Below, one piece after another: positions 1 to 8,237 of a stretch of DNA of 64,000 bases; the first letter of the stretch is position 1, and each line of letters begins with the position of its first letter. Source of the stretch: Flavobacterium nackdongense (GTDB taxonomy: Bacteria; Bacteroidota; Bacteroidia; Flavobacteriales; Flavobacteriaceae); NCBI RefSeq assembly GCF_004355225.1, contig NZ_CP037933.1:806001-870000 (forward strand), read 5' to 3'. The position numbers were made by a program, and so were the translations under genes. The notes under the pieces were generated by a model. The model was not told the DNA's origin and ran no database searches. It saw only the letters and a list, made by a program, of their open reading frames with translations.

Positions 1-1
1 T

Positions 2-1111
2 GTTGCTACCAATCAAACAGGATACAATGGCAGTGGCTTCATTGATTTTACCAACAATACAGGAGACTATCTACAATGGACAGTCAACGTCCCCACCGCA
101 GGATCCTACGATTTAAGTATTAGATACTCCTTATTAACTGCTGGCCGCCCTCTTGAACTCAAAGTAAATGGAACTGTAAAAGTGGCTTCATTAGATTTTC
201 CTGCCACAGGATCTTGGTCTACTTGGTCCGTGCTCACTAGCACGCAAACCTTGATTGCAGGAAGCAATACCATCAGGTTAACCACTATTGGCAGCAATGG
301 CGGAAATATTGATGAATTGACTGTGGCTCCCGTCGCCAAATATTTAGATACTTGCGACGCAATAACCAACTGGGGGTCAGCAAGCTCTAACGCTATTTCG
401 TATTTTACTACCGACAAAAAACAAGGCTCGGGTTGCATTCAAATGATAGGCAGCACGACAGAGGAATTCAAAAAAGTATTCTCTACTCCTTTCAATTCAG
501 GAACTACCATCGCCAATGGCGCCTTGTCTTTCTGGTATTATGTGTCAGATGTTTCCAAAATCGGAACCGTTAGAGTCGAATTAGGCAGCGGTGGCGCCGC
601 AGATGTCAATGAATTAAGCTGGGCTTTGAGTGGATTAGCTAATGGGTGGAATCAAATCATTCTTAATACGGCCGACGCCAGTATTGCGGGAACTCCAAAT
701 ATGAGCGCCCTGAATTGGTTCCGCATTTATGACACTAAAACAGCGAGCATCACCACACGAATCGACGCAATTCAAGTTATGGATGCCAGCATACCTCCTA
801 GTACGCAACGAAAAGCAAATACCTTAGGAACAGTAGCGAATGAGCGTACTAATGCTGCTACAAAATCCATTACCGTTTATCCAAATCCATACAAAGACGG
901 CACATTGTCACTAGATATTCTTGGTTTTGAAGCATCGAAAGCAGTCCAACTTAAAATCACCAATTTGTTAGGGCAAGTGATTCATCAAGAAATCTTAACC
1001 GATACGGCGCACAAAGAATTGAATTTATCCGGACGTTTGAACGAAGCCGTTTACTTTATTTCACTAGAAGATGGTGATAACAAAATAGTCAAAAAACTAA
1101 TGGTAAAATAA
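2..1111 (+). CDS. T9SS-secreted carbohydrate-binding protein, 5' end missing
   Basis: The reading frame is open from base 2, so the gene starts before the window and only its C-terminal part is seen (a GTG at 182 is internal). The first ~105 visible residues (GDYLQWTVNVPTAGSYDLSI, then GRPLELKVNG and NTIRL) have the pattern of a CBM6/CBM35-type beta-sandwich. A second beta-rich segment follows (about 130 residues, with ALSFWYYVSD and WNQIILNT), resembling a jelly-roll or laminin-G-like fold. The last ~80 residues form a type A T9SS sorting domain (VYPNPYKDGTLSL, LLGQVIHQE, VYFISLEDGDNKIVKKLMVK). The protein is therefore exported by T9SS and bound at or released from the cell surface. The catalytic part, if any, lies upstream. 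A terminator follows at 1153-1186. Confidence 0.8.
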   Translation, partial: VATNQTGYNGSGFIDFTNNTGDYLQWTVNVPTAGSYDLSIRYSLLTAGRPLELKVNGTVKVASLDFPATGSWSTWSVLTSTQTLIAGSNTIRLTTIGSNGGNIDELTVAPVAKYLDTCDAITNWGSASSNAISYFTTDKKQGSGCIQMIGSTTEEFKKVFSTPFNSGTTIANGALSFWYYVSDVSKIGTVRVELGSGGAADVNELSWALSGLANGWNQIILNTADASIAGTPNMSALNWFRIYDTKTASITTRIDAIQVMDASIPPSTQRKANTLGTVANERTNAATKSITVYPNPYKDGTLSLDILGFEASKAVQLKITNLLGQVIHQEILTDTAHKELNLSGRLNEAVYFISLEDGDNKIVKKLMVK

Positions 1112-1152
1112 GTATTCATTAAAAACCAAAATTAAATCTAGAATCATTTAAG

Positions 1153-1186
1153 CCAGTCGCGTAGCAAGTTTACCGGCTGGTTTTTT
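1153..1186 (+). terminator. Rho-independent terminator after the truncated T9SS gene
   Basis: CCAGTCG (1153-1159) pairs with CGGCTGG (1174-1180), with one G-T wobble and a 14-base loop, followed directly by six T (1181-1186). It lies 41 bases after the stop codon at 1111. Confidence 0.7.
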
Positions 1187-1403
1187 CATTTTCCCTTGTA
1201 TTTCATCGATTTTATTCCAATTCGAGAAAATAAGCAGCTTTTTTTATTTTTTTCTTATAAAACCCCCTTTCAATTAATGGAATATTAATCCATAATTAAT
1301 CGTTGCTAGGTACTTTTATAGTGAAAAATTAAATAACTGAGCCGAATTAGTGGATTGGACGCAAAACTTAACAGGGTTTTGTTGTCCTATAGTAAAAAAA
1401 TCA

Positions 1404-3437
1404 ATGAACAGACCAAAACCAAACAATAGCAGTAACAATAGTAAATCGCTACGATTTTTTAAAGCCTTTTGCGTCCTCTCTATTTTGGTATTATCCCCTT
1501 CAAGTCTTATAGCTCAGGTTGGAGCTTCCCTACCCTTTACCATTTATGAAGCGGAAAACGGAGCCTTGGCAGACGGAGCGAGCATTCTTTCGCAAATGGG
1601 CATACCTTCTGCTCCCACTGTTGAATTTGAATCTTCAGGTCGAAAATGTGTGCAGTTAAACGCTAATAATGAATCCGTTTCTTGGACCACTACTGCTACT
1701 GCTAACGCCATTGTTGTTCGGCTTTGTATTCCCGATGCCCCAAATGGCGGTGGAATCGATGCGACATTAAACCTGTATGTTGATGGCATTTTTCGCCAAA
1801 CTATAAATACCACTTCAAAATACAGTTGGATTTACGGCAATACCGGTGGCGGAATGGAAGATAATGATCCCGCTTCTGGCACTCCAAAACGATTTTATGA
1901 ATCCAGCAGGGCTTTTATAAGTGGCGCAGCCGTAGCGGCAGGAAGCGTTATCACACTCAAAAAAGACAGTGACAACAGCGCCAACTATTACAAAATAGAT
2001 TTGATCGCACTAGAAAATGTGGGAGCTGCTCTCAGCCAACCCGCCAATACACTTTCTATCACTAGTTATGGTGCCATCCCCGATGATGGAAATGATGATT
2101 CTACGGCCATAAAAAATTGCATCGCGGCCTGCCAATCGCAAGGCAAAGGAATGTGGTTACCGGTGGGAGAATTTCACTCCACTGGAATTATAAATGCTAC
2201 TGGAATCAGTATTTATGGTGCTGGAATGTGGTACACACGAAACACACGTACATTTACTACTACTGCTACAAGGCACAAATGGAATTTGACCAATTGCAAC
2301 ATTCAAGATTTGTATATCTTCAACCCCGAAACGGCACGACTTGCAGCAGAAGGGCACGATTATGGAATGACTTGTCAGGGCGCTTTGGGTTACACTATAC
2401 AACGAGTTTGGGTCAATCACGGTGGAGCGAGTTTTTGGCTCAGCGGCACAGATGCATTGATCAAAGATTGCATTTCGACCGAAAGTTGGGCCGATGGAAT
2501 TAATCTGAACAATAGCGCTTCTATCCAAGCGAATTATGCTGGTATTCGAATGACGGCACAAAACAACTTTCTAATCGGTTCGGGAGATGACGGAATTGCC
2601 TTAAATGCCCAAAATGGCGGCGGAACTGCTAATAATATGGTTGATGTTAAAATTCTAAATAATACCTCCATAGGTACGATGTGGGCCAACGGAATGCGAA
2701 TTGCGGGCGGAAGAAATACCATCTTGCAAGACAATCTTATCACGGATCCTACCTCATCCAATGGCATCCGAATTGGTAAATTTGGAACCACTGGAAATCC
2801 TTGTGAATCAGTTTTAGTTTCAGGAAATACCATTCTGCGAGGTTGCGGATTAAGACCCCTTTACGGTCAAGGAGGTATTTGTGTAGCCGATGGAGCGATA
2901 GCCACTGTCGAAAATAATACCATCAATGATTCTGGCGCTATAGGAATCGATGTGCAGACTTGCACCGCCACATTTACAAGCAACAGCATCAACAATCCCG
3001 GGACTTATGGCTTTCTAATCAAGTCCGGTTCGACTGGTTCTGGAATTTTCACTACCAATACGGTGGCCAAAATGACCATTGGTATTGTTCCCTATCAAAA
3101 CAATGCGTCTTCTACCTTTGCCACCACCTTGACGAAAAATAGTTGGCAGAACCTAAGTATTTCGGATTTGGGTACTACCCAAAAAAGCAAAACAATTCAT
3201 CTTTATCCAAACCCTTATACCAATGGGATTTTATCGATTAATTTAATTGGTTTTGAACAATTTGACAATACTACCATTAAAATTAGGAATCTCCTCGGAC
3301 AAATCCTGTACGAACAACCTCTTTTCAACACTACAAATAACGAAATAGACTTATCAGGCAAATTACCCAAATCGATTTACCTTATTGCCATCGAGTCGAA
3401 TAAGTCGCAAATAATTAAAAAACTGATTGTGAATTAA
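1404..3437 (+). CDS. CBM35-like plus right-handed beta-helix glycoside hydrolase, T9SS-secreted
   Basis: A secreted polysaccharide-degrading enzyme. I chose ATG 1404 rather than the GTG at 1350 because it places a hydrophobic signal peptide (FCVLSILVLSPSSLIAQ) close to the N-terminus. Residue numbers here count from the GTG; subtract 18 for the ATG. Residues ~62-223 (FTIYEAENG to IDLIALENVG) are a CBM6/35-like domain. Residues ~235-600 start with SITSYGAIPDDGNDDSTAIK, typical of pectate-lyase-3/GH28-type beta-helices, and continue with many N-rich turns. Asp382 (ADGINLNN) and the pair Asp413-Asp414 (GSGDDGIALN) resemble the Asp triad of inverting beta-helix hydrolases such as GH28 and GH87, so hydrolase is favoured over lyase. 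The C-terminus (LYPNPYTNGILSI to IIKKLIVN) is a type A T9SS sorting domain. The exact GH family and substrate are not certain. Confidence 0.75.
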   Translation: MNRPKPNNSSNNSKSLRFFKAFCVLSILVLSPSSLIAQVGASLPFTIYEAENGALADGASILSQMGIPSAPTVEFESSGRKCVQLNANNESVSWTTTATANAIVVRLCIPDAPNGGGIDATLNLYVDGIFRQTINTTSKYSWIYGNTGGGMEDNDPASGTPKRFYESSRAFISGAAVAAGSVITLKKDSDNSANYYKIDLIALENVGAALSQPANTLSITSYGAIPDDGNDDSTAIKNCIAACQSQGKGMWLPVGEFHSTGIINATGISIYGAGMWYTRNTRTFTTTATRHKWNLTNCNIQDLYIFNPETARLAAEGHDYGMTCQGALGYTIQRVWVNHGGASFWLSGTDALIKDCISTESWADGINLNNSASIQANYAGIRMTAQNNFLIGSGDDGIALNAQNGGGTANNMVDVKILNNTSIGTMWANGMRIAGGRNTILQDNLITDPTSSNGIRIGKFGTTGNPCESVLVSGNTILRGCGLRPLYGQGGICVADGAIATVENNTINDSGAIGIDVQTCTATFTSNSINNPGTYGFLIKSGSTGSGIFTTNTVAKMTIGIVPYQNNASSTFATTLTKNSWQNLSISDLGTTQKSKTIHLYPNPYTNGILSINLIGFEQFDNTTIKIRNLLGQILYEQPLFNTTNNEIDLSGKLPKSIYLIAIESNKSQIIKKLIVN

Positions 3438-3450
3438 AAATTAATTTAAA

Positions 3451-5652
3451 ATGAAACCTGCAAGCCTTTGGGGCCTATCATCATTAGACCTTGTTATTAT
3501 TCTTATCTATTTTATTGTCATTATCATCATCGCTTTCCGAGCGGCAAGATTAGTAAATAATCGCGAAGATTATTTTATGGCAGGCAGGCGTTTCGGGAAA
3601 TTAATTCAGACTTTTGCGGCCTTCGGACAGGCAACATCGGTAGAAAATGTCACTACTACTACAACGATGGTCAACTCTAATGGTGCTTCGGGCATTTGGG
3701 CTATGTTGGCGGGAGGGTTGATCAATTTGCCGGTTTTTTGGATGACCTCTATTTGGTACCGACGGCTGCGTTTACTCACTTTAGGCGATTTTTTCGAAGA
3801 ACGGTACAGCTCAAAAAAAATGGCTGCATTTTATGCGCTTTGCCAAACCATATTCTTCGTACTCATTGCGGCCATAGGTTTAGTAGCGATGTCAAAAACA
3901 GTATCGGCGATAGCTGCGAAACCAGTTGAAGAGCTAAATCCTGTTGAAAAAGTGTCTTACTACAAAGCCATTGAACGCGAAAAATTAGAGGCCGCAGATT
4001 TTGCTTTGCTTACAGCCAATCAAAAAACGAAACTAGTCGAATTGCAATTGCTTGACCCCAAAAAAGAATATTCCTATATCGATGAAAATTGGCTTATCGT
4101 CATTGTGGCTTTTGTCACCTTATTGTATGCCAGTATTGGCGGACTAGCAGCAGCGTTTATGGTCGATTTGATACAAGGCATTTTTATCATTCTACTGTCG
4201 ATTATGCTCATTCCTTTTGCGATGGCCAAAATCAATGTTCAGTTTGGCAGTCACGGCATTTTAGGCTCCTTCGAGACGATGCACAAGGTTTTACCCGCTT
4301 CGTTTATGGAAATTTGGGGTTCGCCCAGTCTCATAGAATTTTCATGGTATTGGATTGCTGGTTTTTCGATTATGATTATTTTAACGACGGCAGTACAAGC
4401 CAATCAAATGACCGCTTGCGGTTCGGCTAAAGACGATTATACGGCTCGATATGGCTTTGTTTCGGGTATGCTGCTCAAACGCTATTCGAGTGTGATGTGG
4501 GGCATTGTAGCTTTGATGACTGTAGTACTTTATGGAGGCACCATATCCGATCCTGATTATGTCTGGGGACACGCCACTCGCGATTTATTAGGTCCGCTCC
4601 ATTTGGGACTAGTAGGCTTGATGATTGCTTGTTTGATTGCCGCTTTAATGGCTGCGAAATCGGCATTTATGCTCACTGCGGCTGCGCTTGTAACCAACAA
4701 TCTCTATCGCCCATTTCGCCCGAATTGTACTGAGAATCACTACATCTGGGCGGGACGAATTTTTAGTGCTTTGTATATGATCGTTTCTGCCTACATCGCG
4801 ATGCAATCCAATGGGATATTCGAACTTTTCAAAATGACAATGATGTTCAACAGCATACTCGCTGCTGCTTTTTGGCTCGGAATGCTGTGGCGAAGATCCA
4901 ATCCGATTAGTGCCTGGGTCTCGATGGTGTTTATGTTCATTGCCACTCTCATTTTGCCTTTTGGAATCCCCGTCTTTCCCGGTGTTCGAAGTTCAGAATA
5001 TTTATGCAAAACAACGCAGGCGATTCCCGTAACCAGGAGTTATACTGCCCGAGAAATGGATGTTAAGGACCGAAATCTTGCGATTGCTTCCTGGAATAAT
5101 TTGAAGGCCATTGGCAAAGCAGAAGGCGAAAAACCTTTGGTTATCCAAACAGGGCAAAAATTTGAAAAAAAAGTATTGCTGCCTAAGAAATCCATTTTTT
5201 GGAGCGAAGGACTAGATTATGCTACTGAAAGACCAACAGGTAAAGGCTATTTGAAAGTGGAATTAATCGCTTTAGATTTAATGGGATGGGATTTATCCAA
5301 AAACTCCTATTCGCTGAACGAAACGCTTACTTTTCTGTTTCGAATTATTATTCCTTTCTTGATTTTGACCCTTGTAGCTTTTTTTACCAAACCGCAGAAA
5401 AAAGCAATACTGGATCAGTTTTATGGAAAAATGCTCACACCTGTTGTAGGAACACACGAGGATGATGATCGCGAAATGTTGCTCACACGAACCAATCCTA
5501 CCCGATTCAATCACTTGAAAATTTTCCCGAAATCGAATTGGGAATTTCGAATCTGGAATCGAGAAGACTGGACTGGAGTCATCGTTTCTTGCTTTGCAGT
5601 AGCAAGCGTGGTGGCTTTGCTGGTCTTTATAGTCAGCTTGGGAGGAGCATAG
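3451..5652 (+). CDS. Sodium:solute symporter family transporter
   Basis: An inner-membrane, sodium-coupled uptake protein of the SSS family, 733 aa. The N-terminal DLVIILIYFIVIIIIAF helix, the DYFMAGRRFGKLI motif, the TTTMVNSNGASGIWAM helix and IGGLAAAFMVDLIQG are typical of this family. Family members are usually 500-600 aa. The extra length comes from two hydrophilic segments, at ~154-212 (charged, KVSYYKAIEREKLEAADF) and ~508-627, before a last group of membrane helices. It starts 13 bases after the beta-helix hydrolase gene, so the two are probably co-transcribed and it likely imports a sugar or uronate released by the locus. The substrate cannot be read from the sequence. Confidence 0.88.
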   Translation: MKPASLWGLSSLDLVIILIYFIVIIIIAFRAARLVNNREDYFMAGRRFGKLIQTFAAFGQATSVENVTTTTTMVNSNGASGIWAMLAGGLINLPVFWMTSIWYRRLRLLTLGDFFEERYSSKKMAAFYALCQTIFFVLIAAIGLVAMSKTVSAIAAKPVEELNPVEKVSYYKAIEREKLEAADFALLTANQKTKLVELQLLDPKKEYSYIDENWLIVIVAFVTLLYASIGGLAAAFMVDLIQGIFIILLSIMLIPFAMAKINVQFGSHGILGSFETMHKVLPASFMEIWGSPSLIEFSWYWIAGFSIMIILTTAVQANQMTACGSAKDDYTARYGFVSGMLLKRYSSVMWGIVALMTVVLYGGTISDPDYVWGHATRDLLGPLHLGLVGLMIACLIAALMAAKSAFMLTAAALVTNNLYRPFRPNCTENHYIWAGRIFSALYMIVSAYIAMQSNGIFELFKMTMMFNSILAAAFWLGMLWRRSNPISAWVSMVFMFIATLILPFGIPVFPGVRSSEYLCKTTQAIPVTRSYTAREMDVKDRNLAIASWNNLKAIGKAEGEKPLVIQTGQKFEKKVLLPKKSIFWSEGLDYATERPTGKGYLKVELIALDLMGWDLSKNSYSLNETLTFLFRIIIPFLILTLVAFFTKPQKKAILDQFYGKMLTPVVGTHEDDDREMLLTRTNPTRFNHLKIFPKSNWEFRIWNREDWTGVIVSCFAVASVVALLVFIVSLGGA

Positions 5653-5869
5653 AACCGAACATTGATTATTAATAAAAACGATTGAATATAGACACGCAAA
5701 TTCGAAGTTCGCAATTTGCCAACTGCGAACCTAGTAAGTCAAAGGGTTTTGCACAAAGTTATTAATCAACGACGATATCAATAATTCTATTTCGTTTCTA
5801 TTATTTTTATTGCATAACGATTTAGTAAATAATTTAAAAAAATAATGAATTTCTTGAGTAACTTAATGT

Positions 5870-6817
5870 ATGAAAAAAATAATTTTCTTTAGTCTTTCAA
5901 TGCTTTTAGCTATTGCACATCCAACTGTTTCAGCTCAGAAAAGAGCCGAAAATCCCTTTATCCGTCATATATTCACCGCCGACCCTTCTGCCCACGTATG
6001 GAAAGATAACCGCCTTTATGTCTACCCATCGCATGATATTGAACCGCCAAAGGGATGCGATAAAATGGATAAGTATCATGTTTTTTCGACCAATGATATG
6101 GTGAATTGGAAAGACCATGGACAAATTTTAGAAGCAAAACAAGTAAGTTGGGGACGACCCGAAGGTGGTTTTATGTGGGCGCCCGATTGTGCGTATAAAA
6201 GCAAGAAATACTACTTTTATTTTCCGCATCCGAGTGGAACCGATTGGAACCAGACATGGAAAATAGGGATTGCAGTGAGCAAAAAACCCGCCAAAGGGTT
6301 TAAAGAGGTTGGATATATAAAGGGGCTTGGTGGTTTTGCCATGATAGACCCAAGCGTTTTTATTGACGATAACCAACAAGCCTACATCTATTATGGTGGA
6401 GGTAGAAAATGCCAAGGTGGGAAACTGAAAGAGAACATGGTAGAAATAGATGGTGAAATGAAAGATATGGTCGGGCTGAACGATTTTCACGAAGCAGCAT
6501 GGGTGTTTAAGCGTAAAGGAATTTATTATATGGTTCATTCGGACAGAACAAAAAACCAAAATAAATTACTCTATGCTATTAGTAATAATCCTTTGGGACC
6601 GTGGGAGCATAAAGGTATTTTGCTGGAAGGTGTTGGTTCCGATACAAGTCACGGTTCTGTTGTCGAATATAAAGGGAAATGGTATCTGTTTTATCACAAC
6701 GATGCAATTTCTGGGCGAGGAAATTTGCGAACAATTTGCTTCGACGAAGTTACATTTAACGAAGATGGAACAATAAACGCTGTAGTACAAACCGGAATGA
6801 AAAGAATTATGAAATAA
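5870..6817 (+). CDS. Family 43-like glycoside hydrolase, secreted
   Basis: A five-bladed beta-propeller glycosidase of the GH43 type, 315 aa, with a signal peptide (IIFFSLSMLLAIAHPTVSAQ) and no other module. The three acidic residues expected of GH43 are visible: Asp38 in FTADPSA (general base), Asp160 in MIDPSVF (pKa modulator) and Glu208 in FHEAAW (general acid). Blade-like repeats include YYFYFPH, AYIYYGGG, IYYMVHSDR and WYLFYHND. GH43 enzymes most often remove alpha-L-arabinofuranosyl, beta-xylosyl or galactosyl groups, so side-chain trimming in the periplasm is a reasonable role. It is separated from the symporter by 217 bases and from GH130 by 376 bases, so it may be transcribed alone. 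Confidence 0.85.
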   Translation: MKKIIFFSLSMLLAIAHPTVSAQKRAENPFIRHIFTADPSAHVWKDNRLYVYPSHDIEPPKGCDKMDKYHVFSTNDMVNWKDHGQILEAKQVSWGRPEGGFMWAPDCAYKSKKYYFYFPHPSGTDWNQTWKIGIAVSKKPAKGFKEVGYIKGLGGFAMIDPSVFIDDNQQAYIYYGGGRKCQGGKLKENMVEIDGEMKDMVGLNDFHEAAWVFKRKGIYYMVHSDRTKNQNKLLYAISNNPLGPWEHKGILLEGVGSDTSHGSVVEYKGKWYLFYHNDAISGRGNLRTICFDEVTFNEDGTINAVVQTGMKRIMK

Positions 6818-7193
6818 GCGCTTGATGAATAATAATAATAAATCAATGTTGTCCGATTAAAATTGTAATGAAACTAAAATCTCGAACAAATATAGTCCCT
6901 ACGGGGCATTAGAGGGCGAATGACTTGTTTTTTGACTACCAACATTTTGCTCCTAACGGAACATACCTCGTAGAGGTTAAATATTGGTAGCGAGAGGATT
7001 ACGAATAGTAAATTTGTCCCGTAGGGACTATACTTAAATGACTGATACAAAGTTTAAGAATACAGTTCAATACAGAAATTACAGATACAAATTACAAAAA
7101 CGGCACATAATTTTTAATAAAAAACCCTCGATTAAACAGAAAAATAACCCTCAAACTAAAGAAAATACAACATAATAATTATAACTTTATACA
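6818..7193. repeat. Intergenic region with nested palindromic repeat element
   Basis: This 376-base gap has no gene. It contains three nested inverted repeats: an outer perfect 15-bp pair (TATAGTCCCTACGGG, 6891-6905, with its complement at 7018-7032), a middle 12-bp pair with one mismatch (CTACCAACATTT 6936-6947 with AAATATTGGTAG 6979-6990), and an inner 5-bp stem (ACCTC-GTA-GAGGT, 6965-6977). The whole 142-base unit could fold as a long cruciform. No transposase is present. It looks like a dispersed REP/MITE-like element of the kind found between genes in flavobacteria. The remaining sequence up to 7193 is AT-rich and should hold the promoter of the GH130 gene. Confidence 0.7.
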
Positions 7194-8207
7194 ATGAAAA
7201 ACGAAATGGATGCGATAGTAAAAACCGCATTAATAGCCGATGCCGTTCCCAATATGCCTTGGGAACCAAAACCAGCCGATTGCAAAGAAGTAGTTTGGCG
7301 CCACAGTAAAAATCCAATCATCGATTTGCATCCAATGCCCAAAGCACGAAGTGTATTCAACAGCTGTGTAATCCCGTGGAAAGATCATTTTCTTGGTGTT
7401 TTTAGAGTGGATTCGCTTTCAATGGATCCCATGCTGCATTTAGGAACTAGTCCTGACGGTCTCGATTGGAGCATTGAAGAGGAACCCATTACTTTTATTT
7501 CACCCGATCCCGCTCTAGGAAAAGTTACAAATGCTTACGACCCTCGACTGTGCAAAATCGATGACAAATATTATATTACTTGGTGTAATTCCTATTACGG
7601 AGCCACCATCGGTCAAGCATGGACCACCGATTTCAAAACTTTTCACCAGATGGAAAATGCCTTTTTGCCTTTCAACCGCAACGGTGTTTTATTCCCCAAA
7701 AAAATCAATGGGAAATTTGCCATGCTCAGTCGCCCAATGGGTTTGGGAATGGCCGTAAACTATGGCGATATTTTCTTTAGCGAAAGCCCAGATTTGACCT
7801 ATTGGGGTAAACATCGCATCGTATTTACCCGTGGCCCCGGAAAATGGGAACGCGTAAAAATTGGCCCTGGTCCTATTCCCATCGAAACGACTGAGGGCTG
7901 GCTTTTGCTTTACCACGGAGTAACGGACACCTGCGATAGTTTTGTGTATAGTATGGGAGCAGCCCTATTAGACCTTAACGAACCATCAAAAGTGCTGTAT
8001 CGTTGTCAGTTTCCGCTGATGACTCCCGAAAAAATATACGAAACAGCGGGATACGTGGGGAATGTGGTCTTTCCAACGGGTGTAATAGCCGATGGAGACA
8101 CAGGTCGATTGGCCGTATATTACGGTGCTGCCGATACCTACACGGCGGTAGTTTATGCCCATATCGATGAAATTATTGCTTACGTCAAAGAACACGCTTG
8201 GAAATAA
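7194..8207 (+). CDS. GH130 family glycosidase/phosphorylase-like protein
   Basis: A 337-aa cytoplasmic five-bladed propeller enzyme without signal peptide. Family features are the N-terminal NPIIDL, the Asp116 region AYDPRLCKID (the GH130 catalytic Asp sits in a xDPR motif), YYGATIGQAWTTDF, KINGKFAMLSRP, GPGPIPIETTEGWLLLYHGV and VYYGAADT. GH130 contains beta-mannoside phosphorylases and beta-1,2-mannosidases, so a mannosyl linkage is the likely target. This agrees with the mannose-6-phosphate isomerase encoded downstream at 20734. Whether it is a phosphorylase or a hydrolase depends on phosphate-binding residues that I cannot settle by eye. It is followed after 30 bases by the sulfatase gene. 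Confidence 0.85.
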   Translation: MKNEMDAIVKTALIADAVPNMPWEPKPADCKEVVWRHSKNPIIDLHPMPKARSVFNSCVIPWKDHFLGVFRVDSLSMDPMLHLGTSPDGLDWSIEEEPITFISPDPALGKVTNAYDPRLCKIDDKYYITWCNSYYGATIGQAWTTDFKTFHQMENAFLPFNRNGVLFPKKINGKFAMLSRPMGLGMAVNYGDIFFSESPDLTYWGKHRIVFTRGPGKWERVKIGPGPIPIETTEGWLLLYHGVTDTCDSFVYSMGAALLDLNEPSKVLYRCQFPLMTPEKIYETAGYVGNVVFPTGVIADGDTGRLAVYYGAADTYTAVVYAHIDEIIAYVKEHAWK

Positions 8208-8237
8208 TTCCGTTTTTAATGTTTTAATACTCTATAA

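Noticed and set aside
2117..2503. 128-aa + strand frame inside the beta-helix hydrolase gene and other overlapping long frames
   Set aside because: They lie wholly inside well supported genes and their translations are Cys/His/Arg-rich, low-quality shadows.
5707..5730. GTTCGCA/TGCGAAC hairpin after the symporter gene as a terminator
   Set aside because: The stem is only 7 bp, with a 10-base loop and no following T-run.
7110..7160. Two AACCCTC repeats before the GH130 gene as operator copies
   Set aside because: They share only a few bases with the 33-bp element and lie in low-complexity sequence.
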